Source of the DNA: Ignavibacteria bacterium RIFOXYC2_FULL_35_21
GTDB taxonomy: Bacteria > Bacteroidota > Ignavibacteria > Kapaibacteriales > UBA2268
Direction: 5' to 3'
Length of the DNA: 64,000 nucleotides
NCBI GenBank assembly: GCA_001804705.1
Contig: MHAY01000037.1
Coordinates: forward strand, 29,576 to 93,575
Position numbers and translations under genes: made by a program. This document shows, one piece after another, positions 1-8,024 of this stretch; position 1 is the first letter of the stretch; each line of letters starts with the position of its first letter. Under the pieces are notes generated by a model. The model was not told the origin of the DNA. It did no database searches and saw nothing but the letters and a program-made list of their open reading frames with translations.

Positions 1-24
1 ATACGTATTGGAAAAATATTAATT

Positions 25-486
25 TTATCTCGGATATGCTCCAAACAACTTATTCACGAACCTGTGGAAGCTATGGAAACTCTTTACAGGTTCAGCAAAC
101 ATCATTATACATTCACCCATAATAAAATTTCCTTCTGCGCATGAAATCATGTCTAATGTTTGTTTTGTTTCGGAGCCTTGTTGAATCCAGATATTCCTGA
201 TACCTTGTGCAATTGACTGCTGGACAATCATATCAGTTTCCTTTTTGGGGGTAAGTATAATCAATGCGTCAGGAGATAAAGGCAGTGCATTTATATCTGA
301 ATAGCATTTCTCACCACCAATTGAATCAACATTAGGATTCAAAGGAACGACATTGAAACCCTTTTGTTTAAGTTCGGAATAAACCATATAACCGAACTTC
401 TTGGGATTTCTCGATACACCTGCTACTGCAATTGTGTTTGAAGACAGAAATTCATCAATACCATTCTTTGTCGTTTTGTTTTTCAT
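25..486 (-). CDS. CoA-binding domain protein (YccU-like)
   Basis: A 153-residue single-domain protein of the CoA_binding_2 type. Seen: an N-terminal Rossmann start (AVAGVSRNPKKFGY, residues about 20-33) followed by alternating strands and helices (NVVPLNPN, ALIILTPKK, NIWIQQGS), as in stand-alone CoA-binding proteins related to the N-terminal part of succinyl-CoA synthetase alpha. Family members bind CoA or a similar nucleotide; their physiological role is mostly undefined, so no reaction is assigned. Length is normal for the family and the ATG start is unambiguous. The gene seems monocistronic: nearly 300 bp of repeat-bearing DNA separates it from murE upstream. Confidence 0.85.
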   Translation of the reverse strand: MKNKTTKNGIDEFLSSNTIAVAGVSRNPKKFGYMVYSELKQKGFNVVPLNPNVDSIGGEKCYSDINALPLSPDALIILTPKKETDMIVQQSIAQGIRNIWIQQGSETKQTLDMISCAEGNFIMGECIMMFAEPVKSFHSFHRFVNKLFGAYPR

Positions 487-639
487 AATTATTTTTTAAT
501 AAGTTTTAAAATTCGATTAATAATACGTTTTCCAAAATTAAAAGTTTTCAAATCAAATTTTTCAATAAATAAATTGTTTATCATTATTAAGCTCCATAGG
601 AGCGATATGTTTATAGAATTGAATAATAAAACCGAACCG

Positions 640-761
640 AGCTCCGTAGGAGCGGCATAAATTATAAAATATTATGTTTTGGCTTAATAATATGCAGTTC
701 CTGTTGGACTCTTTCGGCTATTGGAATTAAGTGCTTAAAATATACCGCCCCTACGGGACTC
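640..761. repeat. Palindromic interspersed repeat with GCTCC(G/A)TAGGAGCG end
   Basis: The spacer between murE and the CoA-binding gene holds an element of about 122 bp. It opens with GAGCTCCGTAGGAGCGGCAT (640-659) and closes with an imperfect inverted copy, ATACCGCCCCTACGGGACTC (742-761). A further copy of the left motif, GCTCCATAGGAGCG, lies at 591-604. The ends can pair across an AT-rich centre. It has no coding potential. From memory similar short palindromes are scattered in many Bacteroidota genomes; that is not checked here. Confidence 0.6.
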
Positions 762-785
762 AAAATGTAATAATGATAATTCTTT

Positions 786-2264
786 TTATACGAATTTCAT
801 CAGCACTTCATAATCATCGAAATGATGCTTCACTTCACCCAAGATTTGATAGGTTTCATGCCCTTTCCCGGCAACAATGATTATATCGCTTTCTGCTGAG
901 ATAGAATAAGCATAAGCAATAGCTTCAGCACGGTTTGAAATTTGAATAACTTTCATCTTTTCACCATTTTCAATTCCATAATATATATCCTGAATAATTT
1001 TTGATGAATCCTCCGTACGAGGATTGTCATCTGTTAGTATAGTAAAATCTGCAAGGGATGACGATATTTTACCCATTATTGGTCGTTTTGTTTTATCCCT
1101 ATCACCACCACAGCCGAAAACACAAAGTAATTTATTATTTTTCAGTCCGGCAGATACCAATGCTTCTCTGCATGAATTTAAAGCTTTTTCGAGTGCATCG
1201 GGAGTATGAGCATAATCAACCATAGCGATTGCTTTATTCTTCAATATAATTTTTTGCATTCTTCCCGGAGCACCTGCTGATGTTTTGAGTATTTCAATAA
1301 TTGCATTTTTATCGAAACCTAATTGCAGACATATTGCAACAGCCATTGCAGCATTATCTATATTGAATCTTCCGAGTAATCCTGTCTTAATATTCATTAA
1401 TTCATTTGAATTTATTTTAAGCATGAAATCTGATCCATCGAGGTTCAATTTTTCATCGGCAATAATAATATCATTCCCACTTTTCCTTCCTACTTTGATT
1501 TTCCTTGATGTCTTAATATCCTTCAAAATAAATTCAGAATAATCATCATCACCATTTACTACTGCTATTCCATCAGGCGAAAGCATTTGGAAAAGCTGTT
1601 TTTTGGCAGAAGCATAATCCTCCATTGTCGTATGATAGTCGAGATGGTCATGTGTTAGGTTTGTAAACGCGGCTACATCAAATGAAATACCTGATACTCT
1701 GTTCTGCGACAAAGCATGTGATGATACTTCCATTACAACATACTTCACACCTTCCGATTTCATTTGAGATAGATAACTGCAAAGTTGAAGCGGGCCTGGA
1801 GTAGTATGAGTGGCAGGCAGTTTCTGATTGCCAATATATATACCTGTTGTTCCTATTATTGCTGCCTTCTCACCGATTGAATCAAGAATTGATTTAATTA
1901 GAAAAGTAATTGTAGTCTTGCCATTTGTACCGGTAATTCCGATAACTTTCATTTCTCGTGTTGGGAAATTATACCAGGTATGTGCTAATTCGGCAAGAGC
2001 CAGTCGCGAATTATCAACCATAATAAAAGTAATATTTTTATCATTTATTGTAGGAATTTCCTCGCAAACAATTACTTTTGTGCCTTGCCTAATAACATTT
2101 TCAATATATTTGTGCCCATCGGAATTTGTTCCTCTGATTGCAACAAACAATGAACCGGCTTTACACTCTCTCGAGTCCTGTTCAATAGAAAATATATCAA
2201 TATCGGTATAACCAATAATATTGGTGTATGTCAGTGTTTTTATTAGTTCAGTTAATTTTTTCAT
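786..2264 (-). CDS. murE: UDP-N-acetylmuramyl-tripeptide synthetase MurE
   Basis: Mur ligase that adds the third stem-peptide residue to UDP-MurNAc-L-Ala-D-Glu in the cytoplasm, an early step of peptidoglycan synthesis. Seen (numbering from an upstream ATG at 2288): the ATP-binding loop GITGTNGKTT (117-126), the substrate motif TTPGPL, MEVSSHAL, and DNPR (421-424), the signature of meso-diaminopimelate-adding enzymes, so meso-DAP is the expected substrate. Length is normal. An ATG eight codons further out is open, but the inner ATG at 2264 (MKKLTEL) fits the family better and has GAGGA upstream. Here murE stands alone, not in a dcw cluster. Confidence 0.95.
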   Translation of the reverse strand: MKKLTELIKTLTYTNIIGYTDIDIFSIEQDSRECKAGSLFVAIRGTNSDGHKYIENVIRQGTKVIVCEEIPTINDKNITFIMVDNSRLALAELAHTWYNFPTREMKVIGITGTNGKTTITFLIKSILDSIGEKAAIIGTTGIYIGNQKLPATHTTPGPLQLCSYLSQMKSEGVKYVVMEVSSHALSQNRVSGISFDVAAFTNLTHDHLDYHTTMEDYASAKKQLFQMLSPDGIAVVNGDDDYSEFILKDIKTSRKIKVGRKSGNDIIIADEKLNLDGSDFMLKINSNELMNIKTGLLGRFNIDNAAMAVAICLQLGFDKNAIIEILKTSAGAPGRMQKIILKNKAIAMVDYAHTPDALEKALNSCREALVSAGLKNNKLLCVFGCGGDRDKTKRPIMGKISSSLADFTILTDDNPRTEDSSKIIQDIYYGIENGEKMKVIQISNRAEAIAYAYSISAESDIIIVAGKGHETYQILGEVKHHFDDYEVLMKFV

Positions 2265-2347
2265 AAAAGAAATACATTCCTCATTCAATAATTGAATACG
2301 AAATTCAGAAAAAATAAGAAGAATAAAAATTTAAATATTTGTGGAGT

Positions 2348-2426
2348 TGTCATTCTGAGCGGAGCGAAGAATCTAATTCAAATGAAGAAATAAACTGATA
2401 GATTCTTCACTTTGTTCAGAATGACA
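2348..2426. repeat. Inverted repeat, TGTCATTCTGAGC...GAATGACA type
   Basis: Two arms, 2348-2374 and 2400-2426, are imperfect reverse complements across a 25-bp AT-rich spacer, giving a long hairpin between the HNH and murE genes. Related half-elements occur at 9964-10060, 23418-23442 and 30849-30876. No coding potential; it may act as a transcript end or be a dispersed non-autonomous element. Confidence 0.6.
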
Positions 2427-2453
2427 TAAAAAAGTTTTATTGATATATATTAT

Positions 2454-2945
2454 TCATTCCATAAATAGAAATGGTTTCCAGTTCTCGTCAACTTTGCCCA
2501 TGTATTGGGTGATGAAAAGTATATGATGAGGCCTTCTTGGTCTCTTGATTAAGTGCAATCCTGATTCCTCAGGTGTTCTGTCGGCTTTCTTGTTATTACA
2601 GCTTTTGCAGGCACTGACAAGGTTATCCCATGAATCGGAGCCGCCGCGTGATTTAGGAATGATATGGTCAATTGTCAGTTCATGTGATTTTGTGCCGCAG
2701 TATTGGCATCTGAAACCATCACGCTTCAAAATATTTCGTCTCGAAAGTTCAATTTTCTTAAAAGGTACTTTAATATACCTTGCCAAACGAATAACACTTG
2801 GAAAGGGCATCGAGTAATTAATTGAACGAACAACCCTGCCGTCACGCTTGGCAACAATCTCGGCTTTAGTCAAAAAGATTAGTATAATGGCTTTCTTGGC
2901 GCTGCAAATGCTCACCGGTTCATAAGACTGGTTGAGTATCAGCAC
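2454..2945 (-). CDS. HNH endonuclease
   Basis: HNH-family nuclease of at least 163 residues. Seen: zinc-binding CQYCG (C80, C83) and CKSCN (C113, C116) pairs framing TIDHIIPKSRGG with the catalytic D93-H94 and N108, plus the N-terminal LNQSYEPVS stretch common to stand-alone bacterial HNH proteins of this type. The biological role of the family is not settled. The start is uncertain: GTG at 2945 removes residues that relatives usually have before LILNQ. The frame stays open upstream to a TAA just before 3041, with AGGAG nearby but no ATG, so an unusual start such as ATT at 3032 is possible. Not linked to a restriction system. Confidence 0.85.
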   Translation of the reverse strand: MLILNQSYEPVSICSAKKAIILIFLTKAEIVAKRDGRVVRSINYSMPFPSVIRLARYIKVPFKKIELSRRNILKRDGFRCQYCGTKSHELTIDHIIPKSRGGSDSWDNLVSACKSCNNKKADRTPEESGLHLIKRPRRPHHILFITQYMGKVDENWKPFLFME

Positions 2946-3153
2946 CCTGCCATTCGAGATGGGATTAGAACTTAGCTTCTTCCCGTATTCGAGTTCCTCG
3001 TGTTCACTAATTTCAGGTTGATTGAAGGCAATTCTCTCCTTTTATTTAATTTATTTCTTGTATAGAAATATTTCTTTAAAAAATATTTTATAAATTTAAG
3101 AAAAATTTTTATTTAAGTCAAGTTTTATTCTAAATAACAAAATTTAAGATACC

Positions 3154-3176
3154 CTGTCAGGAGTTACTCCTGACAG
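3154..3176. repeat. CTGTCAGGAG hairpin downstream of the 3193-3849 gene
   Basis: Perfect 10-bp inverted repeat (CTGTCAGGAG and its complement) around a TTA loop, 17 bp beyond the stop codon of the minus-strand cargo gene. There is no U-tract, so it is not a classical terminator, though it may still protect or end the transcript. The same palindrome forms tandem arrays near 58.1-58.3 kb and 63.3 kb. Confidence 0.75.
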
Positions 3177-3192
3177 TATTTATATATAATAT

Positions 3193-3849
3193 TTATCTCA
3201 CATACACCATTCTTTTCGTCAATGCTCTGTCTCTTGCAATGAAGCGGAGCAGGTACATCCCGCTTGGCTCTAATGACAAATCAAACGAGAACTGAGACCA
3301 GCCCCCGACATTCTGCAAAGTCGAAATGATTCTACCATCGAGACTGCAAAGCAAGACTGACTGAACATCAATCTCAGCTTTCTTTGTAATCAGGAGTGTA
3401 CTGCCCATTTGTTGTGTGAAAAAATAATTGTCTGCTTCTTCGTAGGTTGATGGTTCGTTGCCGTTCTGGGTGTAATCTTCAAGAACTGCCGATGCTATAT
3501 TAGAATCAAAATAGAACTTACAAATATATTTATCTCCTTCAGGGTCATAAATATTAAATAGGAAATTTTTTGATTCCACTGAACCATTAACTAATTGAGA
3601 TGTCATTTCACTATTCAAGTTTACTGATGATTTATCAATAATATTAAAACCAGAAAATATACCTTTGCATGTTTTAATTATACCTGCATCATATTTGTCA
3701 TCATTATTCAAATCCATAATCCAGATATTTGTAACATTCAAGCATGTGTCATTACAGTTTATGCATTTTATTGATACAGGTTTTTTTGAAAATAATTGTT
3801 CAATAGAAATAAATAATAAAAAAACTATTATAAAAAATTTGAATCCCAT
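3193..3849 (-). CDS. Secreted protein with T9SS type A sorting domain
   Basis: A 218-residue exported protein. Seen: a hydrophobic signal peptide (residues 1-21), a short middle part beginning with a CINCNDTC cluster that could bind metal or form disulfides, and a C-terminal sorting domain of about 70 residues (SVLLCSLDGRIIST ... LEPSGMYLLRF, ending MVYVR), the signal recognised by the T9SS outer-membrane machinery. The middle part resembles nothing I recognise. It begins 4 bp after the stop of the 706-residue gene, so the two are almost certainly cotranscribed. Confidence 0.8.
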   Translation of the reverse strand: MGFKFFIIVFLLFISIEQLFSKKPVSIKCINCNDTCLNVTNIWIMDLNNDDKYDAGIIKTCKGIFSGFNIIDKSSVNLNSEMTSQLVNGSVESKNFLFNIYDPEGDKYICKFYFDSNIASAVLEDYTQNGNEPSTYEEADNYFFTQQMGSTLLITKKAEIDVQSVLLCSLDGRIISTLQNVGGWSQFSFDLSLEPSGMYLLRFIARDRALTKRMVYVR

Positions 3850-3853
3850 AAAT

Positions 3854-5974
3854 TTAATCTATTTTGTTAATCTTTTTGTAAAATGTATTATTACCTGATT
3901 TTATTGCTAAAATATAGATTCCCGTTTTAATTTCATCTCTAATACCGACCGTAATTATATTTGTTGATTGGTCTAAATTTTCATAATTTTTCGAGAATAT
4001 TTTTATCCCTAATATATCATATAATTTAACATTCGCCAATGGAACTTTTAAATTTGTAAATTCAATATAAAATGAATTTGAAATGGGATTAGGATAAACA
4101 ATTACCGAAGCATCTATATCACTCTTTTCTTCTATGTAATTATCAATAACATGGGTATAAATAAATTTATTATTAAAGTCAGAAATTTCATTGTTATTGA
4201 CAGCTCTGATAAATATTCCATATTTACTATAATTCAATAATCCTTTAAATAAATAACTGGTGTCCGTTGTACCTTTAACTGATACTATAGGTATATTCTC
4301 AGCGAATTTATTGTTATTATAAGTAATAGCAAAGTCATAAGATTCAGCTTCTGAAACCGATGACCATTTTATCAAAATTTTATCATTATTATAGTATCCT
4401 TTTATTGTAGAATCAGGATATATGAATTGAGGTATGTTTAATTTTCCTTTTTCAGTTCTGAAATAAGATTCACCATTAATACTTGTCATTGTTGAATTCC
4501 GGGATTTTCCAATAGCTGTATAATAATAATATTTACTTAAATTAGTAATCAATATAGATGTATCTGTTACATTAGTTGATATGGCATTATGAATTCTTGG
4601 TTCAATTAAATTGTTATGATCCATAAAATCGCTAAATGATATGCCTGTTACTTCAATTTGATAAAATGTTGCTCCTTCAATTTTATTCCATGATATTATT
4701 ATACTATCTGTTTTAAAAAAATTCTGTGCATTTTTTTCACCGGTTATAATAGGAAGAATTGGTTTTAATGTTTTATTTCCTGTATATTTAAAAATATTTA
4801 TACCGAGTGTAAGCCCACCACCATCTGTCCTAATATATATTATATCTTTATCAATATATAAGGCTTTCAATGGTTTGTAAAAAAATAGACCATTTGTTTG
4901 AGTATGAAAATACTGTTCTTCCCAAGATATTCCTGCATTGGAAGTTTTAATAACGTAAAAATTTAAATCATCAGTAAAATTATTATAATAGCACAAAATA
5001 AAATTGTTTGTATCAAAACATTCAAAAAAGTAAAAGCCAAATTCATTTGTCTTTTTCCATACTGTATCAAAAGTATTACCACCATCAGTAGTTCTAATAA
5101 TTTTTGTATAATCAGCCCAATCAGGGTATAAAGAATCTGAATAGATGAAGAATATTACTTTTTCATTAAGAATTTCTTTTATTGTAAATTTTTTATCTAA
5201 TTTCAATTCATTACTAATCCAATTAATACCTTGATTAGTTGAAAAATAAATATATTTATTTTGATTAATTTTATCTTTTACACTAAGTATTAATTTACCG
5301 TCATTTAAGAATTTAGCACTTGTAATTATTAAAGAATCACCTAAGTAAATATTTTTGTATGTATTCCATCCGTCATTTGTATAAAGACATTCAGTCACTT
5401 CTTTTGTATTTGCATAGAGAGGATTGGATATGTTATCTAATATACAAACACCTCGGTTTTGGTCAGCCATAGAAATGTCAGGAATAACAGTATTAGAATC
5501 AAATTCAATTATCCTAAATGATAATCCTCTATCGTCTGAGATTAATAATCTAGCATTATGCTTTTTGAAATACCTTTCTGAACCGTCAACATAATATATG
5601 AAATATTCTGCACTGTCTTCTGAGATTACAATTTTATTTTCGGTTGGTGTGCATAGGGAATACCAATATATAGAACATTCGGTACAATCCTTATATCTTT
5701 CCATAGTCTCATTCCAAGAATTGCCCCCATCGGTTGAAAATCTCAGAAATAATTCTTCTTTACCTCTTATGAAATCTTTATCCAAATGTCCCCGTTGTTT
5801 TAAATTATAGTATATAATTTGATTGCTGTAATTTGAGAGTAAATCTGTACTCAAGTAATTTGAGAAATCTGACATATTCGATGAATCTACCAGAATCCAT
5901 TCATCCGTGATTTGTGAAAAGTTAACCGAAAAAGAAACGAAAGCTATTATAAAGATAAGAATAAACAATTTCAT
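3854..5974 (-). CDS. Secreted BNR/Fn3-like T9SS cargo protein
   Basis: A 706-residue exported protein. Seen: signal peptide (residues 1-20, cleavage near NFSQ); a region of roughly 370 residues with repeated BNR-like marks (FSTDGGNSWNET, ISDDRGLSF, STNQGINWIS, TTDGGNTFDTVW, TSNAGISWEEQ), as in sialidase- or sortilin-like beta-propellers; two fibronectin-type-III-like modules (about 415-615); and a T9SS sorting domain (VYPNPISNSFYIEF ... TGIYILAI) ending in KINKID. Probably surface-exposed or released. The catalytic residues of sialidases are not evident, so a binding or structural role is more likely (inference). First gene of a two-gene operon. Confidence 0.8.
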   Translation of the reverse strand: MKLFILIFIIAFVSFSVNFSQITDEWILVDSSNMSDFSNYLSTDLLSNYSNQIIYYNLKQRGHLDKDFIRGKEELFLRFSTDGGNSWNETMERYKDCTECSIYWYSLCTPTENKIVISEDSAEYFIYYVDGSERYFKKHNARLLISDDRGLSFRIIEFDSNTVIPDISMADQNRGVCILDNISNPLYANTKEVTECLYTNDGWNTYKNIYLGDSLIITSAKFLNDGKLILSVKDKINQNKYIYFSTNQGINWISNELKLDKKFTIKEILNEKVIFFIYSDSLYPDWADYTKIIRTTDGGNTFDTVWKKTNEFGFYFFECFDTNNFILCYYNNFTDDLNFYVIKTSNAGISWEEQYFHTQTNGLFFYKPLKALYIDKDIIYIRTDGGGLTLGINIFKYTGNKTLKPILPIITGEKNAQNFFKTDSIIISWNKIEGATFYQIEVTGISFSDFMDHNNLIEPRIHNAISTNVTDTSILITNLSKYYYYTAIGKSRNSTMTSINGESYFRTEKGKLNIPQFIYPDSTIKGYYNNDKILIKWSSVSEAESYDFAITYNNNKFAENIPIVSVKGTTDTSYLFKGLLNYSKYGIFIRAVNNNEISDFNNKFIYTHVIDNYIEEKSDIDASVIVYPNPISNSFYIEFTNLKVPLANVKLYDILGIKIFSKNYENLDQSTNIITVGIRDEIKTGIYILAIKSGNNTFYKKINKID

Positions 5975-6019
5975 ATTATACCCCGCATAATTTTTAATAA
6001 TAAATTTTTTATTAAAATA

Positions 6020-6056
6020 ATTTTATCTCCTGCCTTTGACAGGCAGGAGATAAAAT
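6020..6056 (-). terminator. Strong hairpin between two secreted-protein genes
   Basis: Perfect 15-bp stem (ATTTTATCTCCTGCC at 6020-6034, complement at 6042-6056) with a 7-nt loop, followed on the minus strand by a T-rich stretch. It lies about 180 bp beyond the stop of the Cys-rich gene and upstream of the 706-residue gene, so it probably separates the two transcripts. Confidence 0.6.
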
Positions 6057-6234
6057 TCAATACTCCTTATTTTAAATTGTCAAAATAATGTTACTGTTTA
6101 TTAAACAAGTATGCTTATGACATTATTCAAACTCTATCTTACAATATTTTTACCTTAGCAAAGGGCAATAAAACTAAAATAGTTTCAAATAATTTTACAT
6201 TGAATTTGATAAACCATTTACAGAATTTTACTCA

Positions 6235-6828
6235 TTAATTAATACAATCATAATAGCAGCCAGGGTCATTTGGATCACAGTTATCGGGTCCATAATGAGT
6301 TGAATATCTATAACGTATATCGTAACCAATAAAATTACCCTGGCCATCAAATAATTTAGTAACTGTATAAGTTGCCTTGCAACAGCCAGTTCCATAGCAA
6401 GAAACCATGTTTGGAAGTGGATCATTAGGATCGATTGGAATAGGTCCATCCCATTTCCAACAAGATGCCTTGAAAAATTCAACCGTTATAGATACATCTG
6501 GATCACACAAACCAATTTTTTGGCTTATAGTGCATTCAGTTAGATTAATTAGAATTTTTTCCATATCACAACTTGGAGTAAAATTACCTTCAAATGATAT
6601 ATTACTTACAATTCTAAATTGACATATACTAGGTTCTTCACATGTATTTTTTCTATATTCAAATTCGCAAGATGCGGTAAGTCCAGGGCACACTTCTGAA
6701 CAACTAATTGTAAAAGGTCCATTCCATTGTACTTCCGGGCAATCATCCGGGCAGTAAGTCACATGTTGTCCATTGGTAAAATAAAAAATAGAAATAAATA
6801 CAAAAAAAATAATTATTAAATTCTTCAT
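6235..6828 (-). CDS. Cysteine-rich secreted protein of unknown function
   Basis: A 197-residue protein that I do not recognise. Seen: a clear signal peptide (about 20 residues, cleavage near TNGQ) and about 18 cysteines in the mature part (CPDDCP, CSEVCPG, CEFEYRKNTCEEPSIC, CYGTGCC, CDPNDPGCYYDC), probably disulfide-bonded in the periplasm or outside. Asp-Pro-Asn-rich turns (PNDPLP, DPNDPG) could bind calcium. There is no T9SS sorting domain, unlike its neighbours. A structured element lies 120-150 bp upstream and could belong to its leader or be separate. Confidence 0.65.
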   Translation of the reverse strand: MKNLIIIFFVFISIFYFTNGQHVTYCPDDCPEVQWNGPFTISCSEVCPGLTASCEFEYRKNTCEEPSICQFRIVSNISFEGNFTPSCDMEKILINLTECTISQKIGLCDPDVSITVEFFKASCWKWDGPIPIDPNDPLPNMVSCYGTGCCKATYTVTKLFDGQGNFIGYDIRYRYSTHYGPDNCDPNDPGCYYDCIN

Positions 6829-6884
6829 TTAAACACCTTAAAATTAGTTATAAAAGAGTAAAATTAAAAAAATTGTTTAATTTT

Positions 6885-6976
6885 GCTCTTACATCCGCAT
6901 TCCTTTTGGTTAAAGTTAAAGTATGCGGGTAAGAGACTCCGTGCTCAGCCGGTGGGAGAAATCCCACTGGTTTTTT
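6885..6976 (+). ncRNA. Candidate structured RNA ending in an intrinsic terminator
   Basis: Two adjacent stems. First, CTCTTAC at 6886-6892 and TCCGCAT pair with ATGCGGG and GTAAGAG near 6921-6934, giving about 14 bp with one bulge. Second, a near-perfect 9-11-bp stem (CCGGTGGGA at 6949-6957, TCCCACTGG at 6962-6970) with a GAAA loop, followed by TTTTTT (6971-6976), the layout of an intrinsic terminator on the plus strand. A TAATTTTG box (TAnnTTTG) lies at 6878-6885. No plus-strand gene follows for 1 kb, so a stand-alone small RNA is the simplest reading; a leader of the minus-strand Cys-rich gene is the alternative. Confidence 0.4.
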
Positions 6977-7154
6977 ATATTAACTACAAATGCTCGTCTT
7001 ATGACATGTTCCACTTCGCCTGCTGCTCTGAATTGTTTATCTCATAATCCTCCCTTTTTTCGTTAAAAAAATAAAGTTTTTTTTTAAATGGATGCACTCC
7101 TATATATATAACAATTTAAAAAGCAAAAAAGGGACACAAATTAATTTTTCTTTT

Positions 7155-7763
7155 TTAAATTTTTATTTTTATTAACTCTTCGGGGGGGGGAAGTCCCAGC
7201 AATAATGCTTTAGCATATTCTTTTGCTTCTTTAAATCTTCTTTGAATTGTCTTTTTGCTTACTTTGAATCCATCGGCAATCTCTTCTATTTTATAGTCCA
7301 GGCATCTCCATAATACCAGCTCGTAGAGTTCACGCGGCATGGCTTTCATCAATAATTCATATTCAAGTTCATTTTCTATGTATTCACAATCATCACCACC
7401 CATGATTGTATCAAATAAATCATTAGTGTTCTTTCCGGCATCTTCAGCAAGTTTATCAAGTGTAACAATCTTTTTGTTTCTTTTAATGTAGTTTTTGATA
7501 TTGTTATTACAGGCTGTATAAAAGAATCGCGAGAATTCGTCTTTTCAATATTTTTTTTCTGACACACTGTCTTTCATTAATATTTTTAAACTTGCCCGTA
7601 AACATAAATTATCTATAACACCATCATATACATTAGAATATCTTTCCACCAACTTACTTACTGTTTCTTCAAAAATGCCTGGAGATAAAAACCAGATAAA
7701 TGATGATTCCTGGTAATGGTGTGGTTGGCTTTTAAATTCTAATGTAGATTTATTTTTCATCAT
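7155..7763 (-). pseudogene. Sigma-70-like factor interrupted by an in-frame TGA
   Basis: One reading frame runs from 7763 to 7155, broken only by TGA at 7545-7547. Before it are 72 codons (...IDNLCLRASLKILMKDS...). After it the frame continues with DEFSRFFYTACNNNIKNYIKRNKK, like the end of sigma region 2, then a region-4-like helix-turn-helix (VLWRCLDYKIEEIADGFKVSKKTIQRRFKEA, split here only by prose: residues after LYEL). The whole would be about 202 residues, normal for an ECF-type sigma factor. TGA is a usual stop in this genome, so this is probably a pseudogene, a sequencing error, or two polypeptides. A run of nine C residues (7192-7200) encodes PPP near the C-terminus. Confidence 0.6.
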
Positions 7764-8024
7764 AAATTTAATACTTCAATCGTTTGCAAATATGTAACAC
7801 AGTTAAATTCAAAATCATAATTAATTATGAACATATTATAGTATAATAAATTAAAATTATAAAATAAAATAATAACATTTATCGAAATTTCATGGTCAAC
7901 AATCTAAAATCCAGTCATGTACATTTGAATTTATATTATAGGGATTACTTGTTATCCTGTTTATTATTAATTCATTAGTTTCACGTAATTTTGCACTTAT
8001 TATTTTTTATAATCGCTTTACTTG

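Noticed and set aside
6945..6976. Group II intron domain V
   Set aside because: AGC and a GAAA loop are present, but the required two-base bulge is missing and no intron-encoded reverse transcriptase is nearby. A terminator is simpler.
7545..7547. TGA read as Trp (alternative code) or selenocysteine
   Set aside because: Other genes here end normally in TGA and carry no internal TGA; no selenocysteine-insertion-like hairpin is evident behind this one and no catalytic role would need selenocysteine.
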